Shown: in pieces, positions 23,968 through 33,653 of the stretch
Layout of the letters: every line of letters starts with the position of its first letter
Numbering within the stretch: position 1 is the stretch's first letter
Origin: an uncultured Collinsella sp.
Lineage (GTDB): Bacteria; Actinomycetota; Coriobacteriia; Coriobacteriales; Coriobacteriaceae
Reading direction: 5' to 3'
Length of the DNA stretch: 54,205 bases
NCBI GenBank assembly: GCA_902494715.1
Contig: CABUUJ010000006.1
Location: forward strand, 1-54,205
The notes under the pieces: generated by a model
What the model saw: the letters and a program-made list of their open reading frames with translations, nothing else
What the model was told of the DNA's origin: nothing
Database searches by the model: none
Made by a program: the position numbers and the translations under genes

Positions 23968-25159
23968 GACCGCGCTTCGCATGGCGCTGGCGCACCCGTT
24001 CTACCTGCTCATCTATACGGTGTTCATCTCGCTCATGGGCGTATTCATCGCGGCCTCGGTGAGCTGGAACTCGTCGCAGCTTACCGAGTACAAGCCCTAC
24101 GACACCAACGTGATCGTGGTCGACCGCGACAATAGCGACCTTTCGCGGGCGCTTACCAAGCACCTGGGGTCGCGTTTTGAGCTGGTCACGGGCGCCGGCG
24201 ACGACACCTACGACCTTGCGGACGCGCTCTCCAAGAGCAACAGCGCCAAAGGTAGTGCCGACTGCGTGTTCTTTATCCCGGAGGGGTTTGAGGGCGACCT
24301 TGTTGCAGCCGCCCGCGCGGGGGAGTCTCTGCCCAAGCTCGATGTGACCTACGGCGCCGGCACCATGGCAGCGGCGCTTTCGTCTGCCGAGGCCTCGCGC
24401 TGGATCTCGCTCGCGGGCGCTGCGGCGGCCCTAGAGCCCGCCGCCTCTAACGGCGATGTCGCCAAGGCCGCCGAGCATGCGGCCGCGAAGCGCGCCGAGG
24501 TCGAGATCGAGCAGGTCAAGGTCGATTCGACTGCCGCCGCCACGCTCGAGTCGTATTTCAACTTTGGCGCGTACGCGATTATCTCGTCGGTCATCGTGTC
24601 GGTGGGGCTGGTGTTCTCGGGCATGAACGAGCCCGAGCGCGTACGTCGTATGGATGCCGGCCCAATCTCCGAGCGCCAGCGTTCGCTTGCCGTGTTTGCG
24701 GCCGCCGCCGTGCTCACCGTCTGCATCTGGTTTGTGTCGAGCATGATGGGCGTTGTGGGCTTTGCCGGCGCGGTCGCCGAGGTCGGCACGGGTCGTGTGT
24801 GTCTGGCACTGGCGGCGACGTTTGCCCTGGCATGCACGCCTCTGGCCGTTGGCTTTGCCCTTTCGAGCCTGGGTGCGCGCGAGGAGCTGCTCAACGGTGT
24901 GGGCAACTTACTCGGCATGCTCATGACGTTTTTGGGCGGCGCTTGGATGCCTCTGTCGCTGATGGGCTCGGCCGTGCAGACGGTGGCGCACTTTGTGCCG
25001 ACGTTTTGGGTGAACGACGCGATTGGCAAGGCGCTCGCCGCGGACCTGACGTCCACCGTGCTGGGCGACATCGCCTGCGACCTAGGCGTCACGGCGCTCT
25101 TTGCCATGGCCATCGCCGCCGTAGGCCTCGCCCTCGCACGCGCCAAATCCCGCGCCTAG
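23954..25159 (+). CDS. ABC-2 type permease, second subunit
   Basis: A 401-residue paralogue of the preceding permease with the same topology: an N-terminal helix (~15-40), an extracellular domain, and helices from ~205 (FGAYAIISSVIVSVGLVFSG) to the end. The start at 23954 has GGAAGGAG upstream and lies inside the end of the first permease gene. A family 3 palindromic repeat follows the stop. Confidence 0.85.
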   Translation: MSTFKTALRMALAHPFYLLIYTVFISLMGVFIAASVSWNSSQLTEYKPYDTNVIVVDRDNSDLSRALTKHLGSRFELVTGAGDDTYDLADALSKSNSAKGSADCVFFIPEGFEGDLVAAARAGESLPKLDVTYGAGTMAAALSSAEASRWISLAGAAAALEPAASNGDVAKAAEHAAAKRAEVEIEQVKVDSTAAATLESYFNFGAYAIISSVIVSVGLVFSGMNEPERVRRMDAGPISERQRSLAVFAAAAVLTVCIWFVSSMMGVVGFAGAVAEVGTGRVCLALAATFALACTPLAVGFALSSLGAREELLNGVGNLLGMLMTFLGGAWMPLSLMGSAVQTVAHFVPTFWVNDAIGKALAADLTSTVLGDIACDLGVTALFAMAIAAVGLALARAKSRA

Positions 25160-25163
25160 CCAC

Positions 25164-25194
25164 CTAGTCATTTAAGAACGTCTCCAATGACTAG
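25164..25194. repeat. Palindromic repeat family 3, copy 1
   Basis: CTAGTCATT and AATGACTAG enclose TAAGAACGTCTCC. The same 31-base unit occurs at 28717, 28811, 28861 and 37244. It lies directly after the ABC-2 operon and could act as a weak 3' hairpin. Confidence 0.8.
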
Positions 25195-25288
25195 TCTTGA
25201 AACAAACCCCCACTCTCGCCCAAAAATAGTTCGCCAAGGTTTACTATTACGTTCATAAAGTAGTATGAGGTTAACAATGGGGGATACC

Positions 25289-26002
<714 letters not shown>

Positions 26003-26010
26003 GCGGCACC

Positions 26011-28677
26011 ATGACACCTCTCGCAAAACGTCTCCCGCGCGAGCTGCGCCGCAATATCGGCAAGTACCTGGGCATCTTTTTGCTTATGTGCGGAAGCATC
26101 GCCCTTACCTCGGGCTTTTTGCTCGCGGCGCATTCCATCGGTTGCCTTATCGACGACATGCGCGATGCGTACACGATTGAGGACGGCCGCGTGACCACCT
26201 CCTTCGAGGCCACCAAAGACCAGCTCAAGGCGGCCGAGGATGCAGCCGGCGACGTCGGTGGTGTTACGCTCTACAAGAATTTCTCCATCGACGCCATCAT
26301 CAAAAAGACAGCCGGCGACGACGGCACCAAGCGCACGCTGCGCACCTATGCGCACCGCACCAAGGTCGATATCGCGTCCTACTGTGAGGGCAAGGAGCCC
26401 AAGGCGGACGACGAGGTAGCAATCGACCGCGTTTTTGCCACCAACAACGACCTGTCCGTGGGCGATAAGGTCGAGCTCGAGGGGCGCACCTACACCATCT
26501 GCGGCATCATGACCCAGCCCGATAGCCAGGCGCTGTTCCTTAACAATTCGGACTTTACGGTGAACACCATCACCTATGGCGTGGCCGAGGTCACCGACGC
26601 CGGCTTTGCTGCGCTCGAGGATGCCGGCGGCGCGCCCGCCTACACCTACTCCTTTACCTTTGCCGATCGCGATCTCTCCACCGCGGACCGCACCGATGCC
26701 GAGCAAGATATGGTGGAGGCACTGACCGACGCCGATGCGCGCGTGGATGGCCTCATCGACGCCGATTCCAACCAGGGCATTGGCTACGCGCGTGACGACG
26801 TGGACGGCGACTCCATGATGTGGATGACGTTGCTCGACATCATCATCGTGATCATGGCATTTGTCTTTGTGGTCCTTACCGACGCCACCATCGAGGAGGA
26901 GAGCGCCATCATCGGCACGCTGCTCGCCAGCGGCTATCGTCGTCGCGAGATCGTGCTGCACTACCTCGCGCTTCCCGCTATCGTGGGCGTGCTCGCGGCG
27001 CTTTTGGGCACCGCGCTCGGCGTTGTGTTCTTTACCGAGCCCATGCGCAGCCTCTATTACGGTTCGTACAGCCTGCCGCCCTTCCAGGTGTACTGGAGCC
27101 GGGAGATCTTTGTGAAGTGCGCCGTGGTTCCCGCCGTCGCGCTCATCCTCATCACGCTGGTGGGTCTGCTTCGCAAAATGGGCAAGACGCCGTTGCAGTT
27201 CCTTCGTCACGAGGCGAGCGGCAAATTGGGCACCAAGCGCGGCTTGCAGCTGCCGGAGCGCATGGGTTTTGTTTCCCGCTTCCGCCTGCGTATCTTCCTG
27301 CGCAACCTGGGCAACTTCGCCACGCTCTTCGTAGGTATTGCGTTTGCGTCGCTGCTACTGCTCTTTGGCCTGGCGATTTTGCCCACGATGACGCACTACG
27401 CCGACAACCTCGAGACAAGCCTGGTCGCCGAGCACCAGTATACGCTCAAGGCTCCGCTGGAGCTCGAGGGTACTGCCGAGGAGCGTGAGCAGTGGTCGGC
27501 ACTCGAGCGCTTGCAGTCGGTTGACGGCGCGCTGCTTTCCGCCGCCCAGGATGCCGATGACGAGCTTGACGACGCGGCCGATGCGGCGCAGGCGGCAGCC
27601 GATGCCGCGACCGCGTCTCCGTCTGCCGAGAGCCTGGCCGCGGCGCAGGACGCGCTCGCCAAGGTCCAGGACAAGAAGGATGCGCTTTATGCGCGCCTCG
27701 ATGACCTTGCCGATGCCCTCGGCTGCAACCGCGACGAGGCTATCGACCTGATCGACAAGGCTTCTAAGATCGACGCGGACAACGACGATATCCATCCGGT
27801 CAATACGACCGACAACGGCGCGGGCGCAATCGCGCAGGCCGAGAAATATGCTGTTTACCAGCTGCAATACGACCGCGGCGATGGTAATGGCGAGGAGACG
27901 ATTTCCGTCTACGGCATTTCATCCGATTCGCGCTATTGGAAAGGGCTTGACGTCGGCGACGGACGCGTCGTCTTTGGCGGCGGCCTGCTCGATAAGTTTG
28001 GCTGGAGCGAGGGCCAGAAGGTCACGCTCATCGACAGGTACGAGGGCGAGCATTATTCTCTTGAGTACGCGGGCAAGGACTGTGCCTGGGGCTCCAAGTC
28101 GGACATGAATATCTATATGAGTGTCGACGACTTTAACGAGCTGTTCGGCAACGACGCCGCCTATTTTAACGGCTATGTGAGCAACGAGAAGCTCGACCTC
28201 GACGCGCGCTACTTTGCCGGCGACACCACGCCCGACGACATGCGTGCCGTGGGCGACCAGTTCATCGGCATGATGAGCAAAATGATCGGCATGATGGTTG
28301 GGCTTGCGGTGTTCATCTTCTTGCTGTTTATGTATCTGCTGACCAAGGCCGTGATCGACCACAGTGCCCGCTCGATCAGCTACATGAAAGTCTTTGGCTA
28401 TCGCGATAGCGAGATCTCGCATCTGTACATCCGCTCGATCACGCTGTGCGTGGCGGCGTCGCTCGTGCTGAGCCTGCCCGTGATCATCGGCTCGCTCACG
28501 GCCATCTTCCGCTCGATGCTGCTCGCCTACAACGGCAATATCGAGATCTACGTGCCCGCTTGGTCTATGGCTGCATGCGTCGGCATTGGCTTTGCGACCT
28601 ACCTGGTCGTGGCGCTGCTACACACGCGCTCCATCAAGCGCGTGAGCCTCTCCGAGGCGCTGAAGGTCCAGGAATAG
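26011..28677 (+). CDS. FtsX-family ABC permease (MacB-like)
   Basis: An 888-residue membrane protein with the duplicated FtsX layout. There is one N-terminal helix (~20-45), a large extracellular domain, three helices (~270-390), another helix (~435), a second extracellular region of ~310 residues, and three helices near the end (~755-885). The second extracellular part holds an Ala/Asp-rich helical segment (residues ~505-580), probably a coiled coil like those of the long-loop BceB or MacB relatives. It works with the ATPase encoded 8 bases upstream. The likely role is resistance to, or removal of, cell-envelope peptides; this is inferred from the family only. Confidence 0.87.
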   Translation: MTPLAKRLPRELRRNIGKYLGIFLLMCGSIALTSGFLLAAHSIGCLIDDMRDAYTIEDGRVTTSFEATKDQLKAAEDAAGDVGGVTLYKNFSIDAIIKKTAGDDGTKRTLRTYAHRTKVDIASYCEGKEPKADDEVAIDRVFATNNDLSVGDKVELEGRTYTICGIMTQPDSQALFLNNSDFTVNTITYGVAEVTDAGFAALEDAGGAPAYTYSFTFADRDLSTADRTDAEQDMVEALTDADARVDGLIDADSNQGIGYARDDVDGDSMMWMTLLDIIIVIMAFVFVVLTDATIEEESAIIGTLLASGYRRREIVLHYLALPAIVGVLAALLGTALGVVFFTEPMRSLYYGSYSLPPFQVYWSREIFVKCAVVPAVALILITLVGLLRKMGKTPLQFLRHEASGKLGTKRGLQLPERMGFVSRFRLRIFLRNLGNFATLFVGIAFASLLLLFGLAILPTMTHYADNLETSLVAEHQYTLKAPLELEGTAEEREQWSALERLQSVDGALLSAAQDADDELDDAADAAQAAADAATASPSAESLAAAQDALAKVQDKKDALYARLDDLADALGCNRDEAIDLIDKASKIDADNDDIHPVNTTDNGAGAIAQAEKYAVYQLQYDRGDGNGEETISVYGISSDSRYWKGLDVGDGRVVFGGGLLDKFGWSEGQKVTLIDRYEGEHYSLEYAGKDCAWGSKSDMNIYMSVDDFNELFGNDAAYFNGYVSNEKLDLDARYFAGDTTPDDMRAVGDQFIGMMSKMIGMMVGLAVFIFLLFMYLLTKAVIDHSARSISYMKVFGYRDSEISHLYIRSITLCVAASLVLSLPVIIGSLTAIFRSMLLAYNGNIEIYVPAWSMAACVGIGFATYLVVALLHTRSIKRVSLSEALKVQE

Positions 28678-28716
28678 AGAACCGCCCGCACGCGGGGGCA
28701 CGAACCGAAGCAAGAG

Positions 28717-28745
28717 TAGTCATCGGGGACGTTCTTAAATGACTA
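28717..28745. repeat. Palindromic repeat family 3, copy 2 (inverted)
   Basis: TAGTCAT and ATGACTA enclose CGGGGACGTTCTTAA, the reverse orientation of the unit at 25164. Confidence 0.75.
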
Positions 28746-28891
28746 GTCGCTGGGGACGCTCTTTCGCCATCCAGCAGGAAAGGAACGTCCCTAGCTGCCA
28801 GGTGGCGAGGCACTCATTTAAGTCCGTCCCCAATGAGTGGCGAAAGAGTGTCCCTTGCGACTACTCATTTAAGAACATCCCCAATGACTAG
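28746..28891. repeat. Cluster of nested family 3 repeats
   Basis: Two further units lie at 28811-28839 (CACTCATT...AATGAGTG) and 28861-28891. A larger palindrome frames them: GGGACGCTCTTTCGCCA at ~28753 against TGGCGAAAGAGTGTCCC at ~28837, with AGTCGC and GCGACTA outside it. A copy of AGGAACGTCCCTA inside (28781) recurs at 41149. No gene fits in this 296-base gap. Confidence 0.75.
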
Positions 28892-28900
28892 GTGCCGTAC

Positions 28901-28931
28901 TTGACTTTAACTCTGCTTTAACTGGTACCAT
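28901..28931 (+). promoter_or_regulatory. Possible promoter of the DUF362 gene
   Basis: TTGACT (28901-28906) and TACCAT (28926-28931) are separated by 19 bases, directly after the family 3 repeat cluster. Confidence 0.4.
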
Positions 28932-28973
28932 CCTCTATGTCTGTAACGCCATATAGACCGAGGGGATAGATCT

Positions 28974-30179
28974 ATGACCGCAACTGCACCCGCAGCACCC
29001 GCTAAGGTGTACTTCACCAACCTGCGCACGCATGCTCGCGAGAGCCAGCTCGACAAGCTCAAGCGCCTCATCCGTCACGCCGGTATCGAGCAGATCGACT
29101 TTGAGAACAAGTTCGTCGCCATCAAGATTCACTTTGGCGAGCTGGGCAACCTGAGCTTTTTGCGCCCCAACTACGCCCGCGCCGTCGCGGACGTCGTGAA
29201 GGAGCTGGGCGGCAAGCCCTTCCTCACCGACTGCAATACGCTCTATGTCGGTAGCCGCAAAAACGCGCTCGAGCACATTGATACCGCCTACCAGAACGGC
29301 TTTACCCCGTATGCTACGGGTTGCCAGATCATCATTGCCGACGGCCTCAAGGGCACCGACGAGGCGCTCGTCCCGGTCGAGGGCGGCGAGTACGTGCACG
29401 AGGCCAAGATCGGTCAGGCGCTCATGGATGCCGATATCGTGATCAGCCTCACCCACTTTAAGGGCCATGAGCAGGCCGGTTTTGGCGGCGCCATGAAGAA
29501 CCTGGGCATGGGAGGCGGCAGCCGTGCCGGCAAGATGGAGCAGCATGCCGCCGGCAAGCCGAACGTCGCGACCGAGCACTGCGTTGGCTGCCATGCCTGC
29601 GAAAAGATCTGCGCGCACAACGCTATCTCGTTCGACGGCACCCGCGAGCGCGAGCTTGCCAGCGGCGCTACTCGCACGGTGCACGTGGCTGCCATCGACC
29701 ACGATCACTGCGTGGGCTGCGGACGCTGCATTGCGGCATGCAACCAGGACTGCATCAAGCCCGGTTATGAGGCCGCGGCCGACGTGCTCAACTGCAAGAT
29801 CGCCGAGTATACGAAGGCCGTCGTCGACGGCCGCCCGAGCTTCCACATCTCGCTTGCCATGGACATCAGTCCCAACTGCGACTGCCATCCCGAAAACGAT
29901 ACGCCTATCGTCAACGACATCGGCATGTTCGCGAGCTTCGACCCGGTCGCCATCGACCAGGCCTGCGCCGACGCCGTCATGGCGTCTGAGCCGCTGCCCA
30001 ACACCGAGCTCACCGATAGCGCGGCCAAGATGGAGCACAACCACGAGCATCTGGAGGGCGAGCAGGCCAAGGATCCCTTCTGCATCACGCATCCCGACAC
30101 CGACTGGCGCGTGTGCATCGCGCACGCCGAGAAGATCGGCCTGGGCACGAGCAAGTACGAGCTCATCGAGGTCAAGTAG
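28974..30179 (+). CDS. DUF362 protein with two 4Fe-4S cluster motifs
   Basis: A 401-residue cytoplasmic protein. The DUF362 domain (~10-180) reads VYFTNLRTHARESQLDKLKR, with KIHFGELGNLSFLRPNYAR and LTHFKGHEQAGFGGAMKNLG. A bacterial ferredoxin module is inserted at ~200-265, with CVGCHACEKICA and CVGCGRCIAACN. The C-terminal part returns to DUF362 (MDISPNCDCHPEND). Such proteins are common in anaerobes and are presumed redox or Fe-S proteins; no reaction is established. GAGGGG precedes the ATG. The gene stands alone and converges on the hydrolase gene across a shared terminator. Confidence 0.85.
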   Translation: MTATAPAAPAKVYFTNLRTHARESQLDKLKRLIRHAGIEQIDFENKFVAIKIHFGELGNLSFLRPNYARAVADVVKELGGKPFLTDCNTLYVGSRKNALEHIDTAYQNGFTPYATGCQIIIADGLKGTDEALVPVEGGEYVHEAKIGQALMDADIVISLTHFKGHEQAGFGGAMKNLGMGGGSRAGKMEQHAAGKPNVATEHCVGCHACEKICAHNAISFDGTRERELASGATRTVHVAAIDHDHCVGCGRCIAACNQDCIKPGYEAAADVLNCKIAEYTKAVVDGRPSFHISLAMDISPNCDCHPENDTPIVNDIGMFASFDPVAIDQACADAVMASEPLPNTELTDSAAKMEHNHEHLEGEQAKDPFCITHPDTDWRVCIAHAEKIGLGTSKYELIEVK

Positions 30180-30227
30180 CACCTAGCTATTAGACAAAAC
30201 AAGCGCCTTTGTAGCACAACTGTTAGC

Positions 30228-30266
30228 AAAAGCCGCCCGTGAGCACAGTGCCCACGGGCGGCTTTT
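30228..30266. terminator. Bidirectional terminator between convergent genes
   Basis: AAAAGCCGCCCGT (30228-30240) pairs perfectly with ACGGGCGGCTTTT (30254-30266). A and T tracts on both sides let it serve both the DUF362 gene and the convergent hydrolase gene. Confidence 0.85.
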
Positions 30267-30312
30267 CGGAAGTGCTAGGGGGTCAGATAGGCCAGTAAAC
30301 CGTACTATTTGC

Positions 30313-31278
30313 CTAAAAATACTCGTCGAGGAAGTCGTCGACCGTGTTCCAGTAGAGCTCAGGGTCAACTTGCGCACTCTTGGCGTGGGTGGCGCCATGG
30401 ATGGTGAGCTTTTGCTTGACCTTGCTGGCGCACGCCTCGTAGTTTTGGTCGAGCATACTGTACGGCACAAAGGTGTCCTGGTCGCCGTGGATAAACAGCA
30501 TGGGAACCGTCGCGTGTTTGAGTTGCTCCACACTGCTCGCCTCATGAAAGTCGTAGCCCGCGCGCACGTTGCACACCAAGTTCGCTACATCGAGCAAGGG
30601 AAAGCTGGGCAGGCCGAACACGTCCTTGAGCTGCAGAGAAAACTCGTCCCAAACACTCGTATAGCCGCAGTCCTCGATAATGCATTTTACGTTTGCAGGC
30701 AGAGATTCCCCCGCGACGTTCATGGCGGTTGCCGCACCCATCGACTCGCCAAAGACCAAGATGCGCGCCTCGGGGTCAGCCTGAACGATTCGCTCGATCC
30801 ATGCGACGACGTCGAGGCGCTCGGGCCAGCCCATGCCGATATAGTCGCCGCCGGAGCGCTCGTGGGCGCGGGCGGCAGGCGCGAGCACGTTCATGCCGCG
30901 GTCGTGGAATCGCTTGACGTATCGGGCCATGCCGATGGGCTCGTTGGTATATCCATGGAGGCAGACGGCGTAGTCGTGCGTGCTCTCCGACGCAGCAAAA
31001 TACCAAGCGGCAAGCTCGGTTCCGTCATCTGCGGTGAGGCTGCTGCTCTCGCGGTTCTCCTTAAACCACGCCCGCGCCTCGGTGTCCTCGGCATCCGGCT
31101 GTTCACCTTTTTTGTCGTTCTTGCTATCCTGCATCATCTTCATGGTGTACGGCGCTTGGGGGTTCAGGGCAAAGTCAAACAAAAAGTTGCCGGCAAATCC
31201 GAGCAGCGCAACGACAACCACCAGCGCAACGATGCCGGCTATCTTGAGCTTTCGATGGGAACGTTCGTTTTGAGCCAT
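30313..31278 (-). CDS. Membrane-anchored alpha/beta hydrolase
   Basis: A 321-residue protein with an N-terminal membrane helix (residues ~11-33) and an alpha/beta-hydrolase domain facing outward. The nucleophile elbow is GESMG, and the catalytic Asp and His are visible in HGDQDTFVP and GATHAKS. The oxyanion region is LHGYTNEP. It belongs to the BAAT/Abhydrolase group often annotated as serine aminopeptidase S33-like; the substrate is unknown. An AGGAGAA site precedes the ATG. It is convergent with the DUF362 gene. Confidence 0.85.
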   Translation of the reverse strand: MAQNERSHRKLKIAGIVALVVVVALLGFAGNFLFDFALNPQAPYTMKMMQDSKNDKKGEQPDAEDTEARAWFKENRESSSLTADDGTELAAWYFAASESTHDYAVCLHGYTNEPIGMARYVKRFHDRGMNVLAPAARAHERSGGDYIGMGWPERLDVVAWIERIVQADPEARILVFGESMGAATAMNVAGESLPANVKCIIEDCGYTSVWDEFSLQLKDVFGLPSFPLLDVANLVCNVRAGYDFHEASSVEQLKHATVPMLFIHGDQDTFVPYSMLDQNYEACASKVKQKLTIHGATHAKSAQVDPELYWNTVDDFLDEYF

Positions 31279-31420
31279 GCGGTATTCTCCTATAAGATGT
31301 TAATACATCAACATTTAAAACAAGCGCATTATGGATGTTCGCCGTTGATGCGTCAACAAGCAAGGAATGGGTAAACAAAGGGTCACATATGGTGCAAATT
31401 TCGCACGCACCCAGACGCTT

Positions 31421-31429
31421 TGATATAGT
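31421..31429 (+). promoter_or_regulatory. Extended -10 promoter of trhA
   Basis: TGATATAGT is an extended -10 box (TGn plus TATAGT). The predicted start is near 31436, just before the GGAGG ribosome site of the gene. Confidence 0.5.
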
Positions 31430-31464
31430 GTTGAGAACTCTTTACGTTGGAGGATGTAACCGGC

Positions 31465-32148
31465 ATGTCCGATTCGAGCGACAGTTCTAAGCCGCGACCC
31501 AAGACCGCGGCCGTTCCACACTACACGGTGGGCGAGGAGATCATGAACTCCGTCACCCATGGCGTCGGCTGCCTGCTGGGTATCGCTGGCTTGGTGCTCC
31601 TGATCGTATTCGCTGCCCTGCGCGGCGGAGGCCCGGCCCACATGGCCGCGGCGATTGTCTATGGTGTCAGCATTATTCTCGAATACCTTGCCTCCACGCT
31701 CTACCATGCGATTCAGCCCGCGGGCGCCAAGCGCGTGTTTCGCATCATCGACCACAGCTGCATCTACCTGCTCATAGCCGGCAGTTATACGCCGTTTTGC
31801 CTCATCACGCTTGCAAACGACGGCGGCCCTATGCTGTTCTTTGCCGTGTGGGCCATCGCCATCATCGGCATCGCGCTCGAGTGCTTTTTGCGCGAGCGTC
31901 AACCGCACTGGGTAAGTGGCCTGGTCTACCTGCTGATGGGCTGGCTCGTCGTCTTTAAGCTGCCCGAGCTCGTGGCGCTGCTGAACCCCGTCGCGCTTGC
32001 CCTGCTCGCCGTCGGCGGCGTGTGCTATACCGTGGGCGTGCCGTTCTATATCGCCAAAAACGTGCGTTATCTGCACAGTGTTTTCCACTTGTGGGTGCTC
32101 GCTGGCAGCATCTTCCAGTTCATGGCGGTGATCCTCTTCGTAATCTAG
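31465..32148 (+). CDS. trhA: Hemolysin III family membrane protein (TrhA/YqfA, PAQR superfamily)
   Basis: A 227-residue protein with seven membrane helices from residue ~30. Family motifs are visible: EEIMNSVTHGVGCLLG, EYLASTLYHAI, FRIIDHSCIYLLIAGSYTPF and LHSVFHLWVLAGS. The His/Ser/Asp residues in these motifs form the presumed metal site of PAQR-type proteins. Relatives affect membrane lipid homeostasis; the name hemolysin is historical. The start is ATG 31465 with GGAGG 10 bases before; an in-frame TTG at 31447 overlaps that site. A CNNM/CorC-type gene follows in the same direction. Confidence 0.88.
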   Translation: MSDSSDSSKPRPKTAAVPHYTVGEEIMNSVTHGVGCLLGIAGLVLLIVFAALRGGGPAHMAAAIVYGVSIILEYLASTLYHAIQPAGAKRVFRIIDHSCIYLLIAGSYTPFCLITLANDGGPMLFFAVWAIAIIGIALECFLRERQPHWVSGLVYLLMGWLVVFKLPELVALLNPVALALLAVGGVCYTVGVPFYIAKNVRYLHSVFHLWVLAGSIFQFMAVILFVI

Positions 32149-32255
32149 CGACCGCGCCCACGGCCCCGCTCGCGCGGGCGACCGGCACAATTGCCGTATC
32201 CGCCATCAACGTTTTACCCTGACGTCCCGAATCTTGGAGGTTCGAGAAACTCCCG

Positions 32256-33629
32256 ATGGACATAACCATCTCCCTTATTACCACGCTCGTCCTGACGCTT
32301 ATCAACGGCTACTTCTCCATGTCCGAGATGGCGCTCACCACGGCTAAGCGCGCCGTGCTGGAGCACGATGCCGAGGAGGGCGATAAGCGCGCCGAGCGCG
32401 CCGTCCAGCTCGCCGCCGACTCCGATCAGTTGTTGGCCACCATCCAGGTCGCCATCACGCTCGTGGGCTTCGCCTCGTCCGCCGTTGCCTCGACGAGCCT
32501 GTCCGACCCGCTTGCCACGTGGCTCATGAGCTTTGGCATTGCGCCGCTTTCCGCCATCGCGCGCGGCCTGGCGCCGGTCATCATCACCGTCGCCGTCGCC
32601 TTTGTGTCCATCGTGATCGGCGAGCTTGTGCCCAAGCGCATCGGCCTCGCTAACGCCGAGGGCGTATCCAAGCAGGTCGTGGGACCGCTCTCCGTGTTCC
32701 AAAAGATCGCTCGCCCGCTCGTGTGGCTGACCGGTGCCTGCTCCGACGGCCTGGCCCGCATCCTGCGCATCAAGAGCGCCGATGATCGCCAGAACGTCTC
32801 GGAGGAAGAGATCAAGTACATGGTCTCGGAGCAGGATGACCTGCTCGACGAGGAAAAGCGCATGATCCACGAGATCTTCGACCTGGGCGACACCGTGGCC
32901 CGCGAGGTCATGGTGCCGCGCGTGGACACCACCATGTGCGAGGACGACGAGACGGTTGCCGACGTGCTGTCCACCATGCGCCAGACCGGCTTCAGCCGCA
33001 TCCCCGTCTATCACGAGGACCCCGACAACGTCGCGGGCATCGCACACATCAAGGACCTGATCCAGCCCGCGCTCGACGGCAAGGGCGACCAGCCCATCGC
33101 CGGCTATTTGCGCGACGCCACCTTTGTGCCCGACACCAAGGACATCCTGCCGCTGCTGTCCGAGATGCAGACCTCGCACGACCAGATCGTGGTCGTCGTG
33201 GACGAGTACGGCGGCACGGCCGGCATCATCACCATCGAGGACATCGTCGAGGAGATCGTCGGCGAGATTGAGGACGAGTTCGACCCCGACAACAAGTACC
33301 TCACGCGTCTTTCGCGCCGCGAGTGGCTCGTCGATGGGCGTTTTTCGTGCGATGACGCGATTGAGCTTGGTTGGCCGCTCGAGGAAAGCGATGATTATGA
33401 GACCATCGCCGGCTGGATTTTGGAGCTTTGCGACTCGGTGCCCGACATCGGAGAGGTGTTTGAGGTCGCGGGGTACAAGTTCAAGGTACAGTCGATGCGT
33501 GGCCAGCGCATCTCGCTCATTCGCGTGATCGCTCCGGCCGAAACCGATAAGAAGGATTCCGAGTCCTCGGCAGAGAAGCCGGCGGCGTCGGGTGCGGGCT
33601 CTGCGGATCCGCACGATGGCGACGAGTAG
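32256..33629 (+). CDS. CNNM/CorC-family transporter or hemolysin-like protein (DUF21-CBS-CorC_C)
   Basis: A 457-residue protein. Residues 1-180 are the DUF21 domain (FSMSEMALTTAKRA; helices to ~125). Next come paired CBS domains (~205-325, EVMVPRVDTTMCEDDETVAD and VVVDEYGGTAGIITIEDIVE) and a CorC/HlyC C-terminal domain to ~440. CNNM/CorC/MpfA proteins carry Mg2+ (or Na+/Mg2+ exchange) and bind ATP at the CBS pair. This is consistent with the second magnesium locus at 37565, but direct function is inferred. GGAGG lies about 15 bases before the ATG, a long gap. The next gene starts 24 bases after the stop, so they are probably co-transcribed. Confidence 0.87.
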   Translation: MDITISLITTLVLTLINGYFSMSEMALTTAKRAVLEHDAEEGDKRAERAVQLAADSDQLLATIQVAITLVGFASSAVASTSLSDPLATWLMSFGIAPLSAIARGLAPVIITVAVAFVSIVIGELVPKRIGLANAEGVSKQVVGPLSVFQKIARPLVWLTGACSDGLARILRIKSADDRQNVSEEEIKYMVSEQDDLLDEEKRMIHEIFDLGDTVAREVMVPRVDTTMCEDDETVADVLSTMRQTGFSRIPVYHEDPDNVAGIAHIKDLIQPALDGKGDQPIAGYLRDATFVPDTKDILPLLSEMQTSHDQIVVVVDEYGGTAGIITIEDIVEEIVGEIEDEFDPDNKYLTRLSRREWLVDGRFSCDDAIELGWPLEESDDYETIAGWILELCDSVPDIGEVFEVAGYKFKVQSMRGQRISLIRVIAPAETDKKDSESSAEKPAASGAGSADPHDGDE

Positions 33630-33653
33630 GACAAGGAAGAGTAGGGGAGAGTT

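Noticed and set aside
25189..25288. The in-frame earlier starts at 25265 and 25277 for the MacB-type ATPase
   Set aside because: Neither has a ribosome site, while GGGGGA lies 7 bases before 25289, and family proteins begin at this point.
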